DNA of 64,000 nucleotides, from NCBI RefSeq assembly GCF_032118995.1, contig NC_092648.1:3549001-3613000 (forward strand). Reading direction: 5' to 3'. Source of the stretch: Asterias amurensis (lineage: Eukaryota; Echinodermata; Asteroidea; Forcipulatida; Asteriidae). The notes below the pieces were generated by a model. It did no database searches. It was not told the DNA's origin and was given only the letters and a program-made list of their open reading frames with translations. Both the position numbers and the translations under genes were made by a program. This document shows positions 60,301 through 64,000 of the stretch, piece by piece; the first letter of the stretch is position 1, and every line of letters starts with the position of its first letter.

Positions 60301-63300
60301 ACTTCAAGATACCTAACCAATGGAGCACCAGGTCTGGAGAGGTTCCCCCTCAGCTTCAAGACCCATTTCTCAGGGACCATCCATCGGCATGTGGTGCTAG
60401 CCGTTTACTACTCAGGGAGGTATGGTGCTTTGGGTATGAGCCGGAGAGATGACCTCATGTACAAACCCCTGGAGTTCAAGGTCAGTCAAGTACAGTAGTT
60501 TCTTTGATGAAACACTAGACTGCTCTTGATAATTCAATAAATCGTTCAATAAATCAATCAACTATACCAAAATTATGAAGGGCCTTAATCAAGGGCGCTG
60601 AGGTACAGAAGGCCTGATACAAGTGGGCTTCAGAAGTGCTTAAATATTATGAAGGATGTTGAAGGATCATTTATTCATTCATTCACTACCTTTGTTTGTT
60701 TGCCTAGATAATCTTCCAATCAAGGGAATTCGGCAAACTCCCACAAGGGGATATAAACACCAAGCTGGCAACAACCAATTTCTCTAATACAAACATTGGT
60801 TCACTGTCTTTAATTATGAACAACTGCACAATCAAGAAATTGGGATTCAGCAACTAAGCGAAACTGTATTCTAGTCACTGTGGAATCAGCGTTTAGCTCA
60901 GGGGATTCACACCCACAACCTTTTTATGGCAAGTCCTGCAGTCTAATCACTGGACCATGGTGACATTGTGTGATTGTTACCGTTATGATTTGACTAATTC
61001 TTAACCTCTCTATCAAGGATGTTTAAAACAGGACAAGACACCCTCTGGCTAACCCTATGATTTCTTCAATTGTTTTTGTTCTACCCTGTTTCTCCTTACT
61101 AGAGTCTTTCGGAGCTTGTGTTTGACTTTGAAGATGTGTACAAGAAATGTAAGTCAGAAATATGTAAACCTCTCAACAGGTAGGACATTCGGTACATTTA
61201 AAATTAAGTAATGTTTTGTCTGCTGAGGAGTACAAGTGTACAAATAAGGTCTTCAGGGATTTTTTGCAATTTTTTTACATGAAATATTGCCCACCGACCC
61301 ATATCAACCCAGTAGGTCACATTACCACCTTCTCCTGGGGCTGAAACAGGGTTAATACTCTTGGCCTAGCCTTCACAGTCCTTAAAGGATGTTGGCATGG
61401 GTATCATCCACTAGGAGCCTGGGCCCAACTTCATAGAGCTGCTAAGCACAAAACTTTGCTTAGCATGAAATTTTCTTCCTTGATAAAAACAGGGTTACCA
61501 ACCAAATTTCCGTTTGTTGCATATTGCTTGTTACTGGTATTCAGCTGTTGTTTGCTTATCTTAAAAATCATGTGAAATTTGGTTGGTAATCCTGTTTTTA
61601 TCAAGGAAGAAATTTCATGCTAAGCAAATTTTTGTGCTTAGCAGCTCTATGAAATTGGGCCCTGGTTGGTAGATAGCGGAATGCACTACCTTTCCAACTT
61701 TTTACAGAGCAGTTGTGGTTTTAGTAAGTGCCTTGCTCAAGGGCACAAGTGTCATGACGGGATTCGAACCCACACTCTACTCCTGACAACACCAGGGGTG
61801 CATTCCACTCGCACAAACGACTCGCAACTGTTCTCGCAAACGTTTTTTATCTTTGGAACGATTGGTGCACGTTACCAATGTCAATATGGCGGCGCCCTGA
61901 AATGAAGATGGTGCGCACCGCACCTAGTATTTGTTTTAACTTAGTTTTTGCTGTATGTAGACTCGCCAACACCTCAGAAGTATGGTCGCCTAAAGTTGCC
62001 AACGTTCGCCAACTGTGGCAGCACACAACTAGTTCCACTTGAAATTGTTGGCGAACGTGTGCAACTGTTGGCAACTATGCGCGAGTGGAACGTCCCCCAG
62101 AGCTTGGGTCCAATGAAGTAGGCCTTGAAAGGCCATGTCAGATTTTAATTATCGACAGTGGCTTGGCATTGGCTTTAACATTTGTTCTTCAAACACTAAA
62201 AGTCTCCTGTCTTGAGAAACTGCCAAAGTGTTTTTTTGTTTGTAAAGTTCAACACAAATGTATGCCAGCTTCAGAGCCGGAGTTAGCAAAATCTGTCGAC
62301 GTGTAGCAGGTAGGCATGTGTAGCACAATGATTACCAACAGAATTACTTGACTACAAATGAGCAGTAGACATCGTGAATAATGAAGTCATGAATGAAATT
62401 TATTTTTAACCTCAGACTGGCACACAGTGAGGAAGGTGAAGATTGGTCTACCAGTGTCACATGATCCACACAGCTTTGAACAAATACAGTGGCGGGTAGG
62501 TTCTACAACAAATACTCAGTTCTTATAAATACAGTTATTATTATTATGATATATCGATGGACATCTTGACGTGCTAGTGTTTAAGGTAAATATGTTGGGG
62601 TTTTGAATTATGAGACTCGTTACATAGTGCCATGGAAGAGTTAAAGGGAAGGTTCACGTTTGGTAATTACTCAAAACAAATATTAACTCAAAAACTTACT
62701 TGGTAACAAGCATTGGGGAGCTGTTGATAGTATAAAACATTGTGGGAAACGACTCCCTCTGAAGTAGCGTAGTTTTTGAGAAAGAGGTAAATTCTCACTA
62801 AAATAATAAAAGACTTCTAGCTAGAAGTATTATATTCCTATCTGAAAGCAAACAAATTCGTCCAACAAGGGTGTTTTTTCTTTCATCATTTTCTCACAAC
62901 TTCGATGACCAATTGAGCCCAAACTTTTACAGGCTTGTTATTTTATGCTTATGATGGGATACACCAAGTGAGAACACTGGTCTTTGACGATTACCAAACG
63001 TTTACCTTCCCTTTAACAAATTACTGTGGACCAGCCACTAACCTTTCCTGAAACACCGAGGCAAACCCCAACTCAACTGGGTTGTGTGTTATAAAATGCT
63101 CGATTTTATTATCCTCCAAACACCTCTCTTTATGTGAATGCTCCACAAACAGTCTAAAAGACTTTCATCTGACAACTAACACTCAGCTAAAAAGTTGCAT
63201 AACTGAAGTAAGTACCTCAAGTAGGCCTCTGCTTCTGTGCATGGATTTACAAACTCACACCAATGAAAGAATTGCTTAGAATTTATCAACAACGAATTTT

Positions 63301-64000
63301 GTTTTCCTTGCATCTTCACAGACTATGTCAGTGAGTCCAAGCAAACAAACAAGATCCGAAGTGCAGAAAGAAATAGAGAAGTTCACTAAGGACCTGAAGA
63401 GTAGGGTGAGTACAAGTGTTGCATGATTTGGATTTGATTGTAGCATCACAGGACGAGAAACTTTTGTAAACTTTTATCGGGAATCTGGCAATCGGCAATA
63501 AAGTGCAACCAGATTCCTAGTGATTGATACACCAGCCTACATCCTTTTATGGACTGTGAAGGGGTAACCCGGTTTCAGGACCATTTCAATAACGTTTATG
63601 GCATAACTTATGCCATAGCGGTTTCGCAAGTGGACTTACGCAGAATGTTTTGGGAAAGCAGCTGCAGAAGTAGGCACATGCAATGTGCCCCTGGTAAAAG
63701 TTGATTTGGGTCGACAGCCCTCACCTTGAAGTGGCTACCAAGCCTTGTATTGCATTCTGATACAAACAAAACAAGCAATCAAATAAATGATATAATATTC
63801 TCATTTCAACACACAGTTCAAATGGTCGTCTAGCTACTCCAGCTACCAGTTCGTGAAAGAAAACACACGACTAAACTACGAGCCGACATCGCCGAGGAAA
63901 TCCATCTCATCATCCTTGACGTCCAAGACTCCAAGAAAAGATTCTCAAGCATCTGGGAGTAAGGAAACGACGCCCTTATCTCCGGGGGCCGTCAGGGCGT
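57319..64000 (+). CDS. VASH: Vasohibin, tubulin tyrosine carboxypeptidase (3' end outside window)
   Basis: Nine exons are visible: 57319-57537, 58424-58512, 58955-59011, 59409-59483, 60309-60480, 61103-61148, 62416-62495, 63322-63405, 63817 to beyond 64000. Vasohibins remove the C-terminal Tyr of alpha-tubulin with the small partner SVBP. Landmarks: GFPVGQSTWERMWNHAGKVH near the N-terminus; FFEIRKNRPISG (112-122); catalytic Cys139 in IKCLEAV; His174 in HRHVVL; Ser191 in ALGMSRRDD. The Cys-His and His-Ser spacings (35 and 17) equal those of human VASH1 (169, 204, 221). SHDPHSFEQIQW follows at 233-244. The last exon is Ser/Lys/Pro-rich and disordered. It appears to be a single ancestor-type gene rather than VASH1 or VASH2. 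Introns 2 and 4 are U12-type. Confidence 0.94.
57790..58110 (+). repeat. SINE-2 tail interrupted by MITE-D
   Basis: The SINE body runs GGATGAAAGTGGTTGGTCCT, AAAAGAACCC, then after the MITE-D insertion resumes CAGTGCACTTATAGTAATG and GTGTTCCTGGTCTGATCGGC. It lies in vasohibin intron 1. Confidence 0.7.
57841..58014. mobile_element. MITE-D palindrome inside SINE-2
   Basis: Mirror ends are GGGGTGGATTTCACAAAGGT and its inverse. It separates AAAAGAACCC from AGTGCACTT, which are contiguous in the SINE-2 copy at 52125-52390. Confidence 0.85.
58207..58342. mobile_element. MITE-G, copy 2
   Basis: TAGACTTGTGGACAAGTCGT is exactly inverted at the right end. TCTCGCGAGA sits at 58256-58265, and a second CTCTCGCGCGAGAG palindrome near 58290. 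It is 82 bases upstream of vasohibin exon 2. Confidence 0.88.
58513..58954 (+). other. U12-type GT-AG intron 2 of vasohibin
   Basis: The donor is GTATCCTTAA, the U12 consensus. The acceptor TTTTTGAAATCAG has no long pyrimidine tract. The branch-like CTCCTTATC has its A about 16 bases before the exon. The phase 2 junction restores Gln103 (CA|A), giving LQYNHTGTQFF, which matches the family. Confidence 0.8.
59585..60160 (+). repeat. SINE-2 interrupted by MITE-F
   Basis: GTGTGGGTTCGAGTCCTGGT and GTGACACTTGTGTCCTTAAA mark the head. After MITE-F the body resumes AAAGAACCCAGTGCACTTAA. It lies in vasohibin intron 4. Confidence 0.72.
59751..59982. mobile_element. MITE-F, copy 2
   Basis: CATAAGCCTTTTTGAGGTAT is inverted as ATACCTCAAAAAGGCTTATG. 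It is in opposite orientation to 51106-51329. Confidence 0.87.
60700..60895 (+). repeat. Repeat B copy in vasohibin intron 5
   Basis: It shares ATATAAACACCAAGCTGGCA and ACAAACATTGGTTCACTG with 18290-18478, again preceded by a GTTTGTTTG stub. Confidence 0.7.
61418..61663. mobile_element. MITE-E, well-preserved foldback
   Basis: GGGCCCAACTTCATAGAGCT is inverted as AGCTCTATGAAATTGGGCCC. The arms continue through GCTTAGCATGAAATTTTCTT and GTTACCAACCAAATTTC for about 110 bases. It lies in vasohibin intron 6. Confidence 0.87.
61794..62098. mobile_element. MITE with GGGGTGCATTCCACTCGC ends
   Basis: The right end GCGAGTGGAACGTCCCC is the near inverse; inner arms GCGAACG/CGTTCGCC repeat. About 305 bases. 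Confidence 0.72.
62641..63016. mobile_element. MITE-A subfamily 2, full-length
   Basis: The ends GTTAAAGGGAAGGTTCACGT and GTTTACCTTCCCTTTAAC are inverted. The interior is clearly related to MITE-A (CAACAAGGGTGTTTTTTC, CGATGACCAATTGAGCCC), but the termini differ (GGGAAGGT instead of GGCAGTGG). Confidence 0.8.

Larger units (their letters stand above)
59484..60308 (+). other. U12-type GT-AG intron 4 of vasohibin
   Basis: The donor is GTATCCTTTTTT. The branch-like ATTCTTGAC has its A at about 60296, 12 bases before the acceptor end ACTTCAAG, and there is no pyrimidine tract. The phase 2 junction (TT|A) restores SLYLTN between the catalytic Cys and His exons. A SINE-2 copy and MITE-F copy 2 lie inside. 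Confidence 0.85.

Noticed and set aside
61101-61182. Longer vasohibin exon 6 ending CTCAACAG|GTAGGA
   Set aside because: It opens phase 2 and throws the next exon out of frame. The earlier donor AAAT|GTAAGT gives KKYWHTVRKVKIG, which matches the family.

Overview
This is an intron-rich, AT-leaning animal genome window. I think it comes from an echinoderm, most likely a sea star. The reasons are a TPC3-type two-pore channel and a TWIK-type K2P channel of invertebrate-deuterostome character, long introns, and many short inverted-repeat elements and tRNA-derived SINEs. The species assignment is inference; no rRNA, mitochondrial or Hox marker is present. The longest open frames are only about 220 codons, so genes had to be rebuilt exon by exon from splice sites, reading phase and family resemblance.

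Four genes can be reconstructed. (1) 1433-13344 (+): a TWIK-like two-pore-domain potassium channel, 4 exons, 318 aa, apparently complete. (2) 44868-25398 (-): a two-pore channel of the TPC3 type, 19 coding exons, 826 aa, complete. It has two 6-TM domains, an EF-hand in the linker and an AT-AC intron at the second pore. (3) 54970-47113 (-): an ankyrin-repeat/SOCS-box protein closest to ASB3, 6 coding exons, 534 aa, complete. (4) 57319 to beyond 64000 (+): vasohibin, the tubulin tyrosine carboxypeptidase, with 9 exons visible, the full Cys-His-Ser triad and two U12-type introns; its C-terminus runs off the window. The coding frame closes across every splice junction in all four genes.

Layout: 1-1432 is upstream of the K2P gene and holds no other gene. 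13345-25397 is a gene-free interval of about 12 kb made of degraded MITEs, SINEs and low-complexity arrays. 44869-47112 separates the TPC3 start from the ASB3 stop. 54971-57318 is the divergent interval between ASB3 and vasohibin, packed with hairpin elements and one 1-kb inverted-repeat transposon.

The genes are not an operon and share no obvious pathway. Two are cation channels (one probably plasma-membrane K+, one endolysosomal or plasma-membrane Na+/Ca2+), one is a ubiquitin-ligase adaptor and one modifies tubulin. The most unusual signals are structural. Three U12-type introns occur in two genes. Three independent tandem duplications cross exon-intron junctions and so copied splice sites, including a six-fold array of 5' splice sites in TPC3. 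A branch-point-like array precedes the last TPC3 exon. Nested palindromic MITEs are present, and one family carries the TCTCGCGAGA motif.
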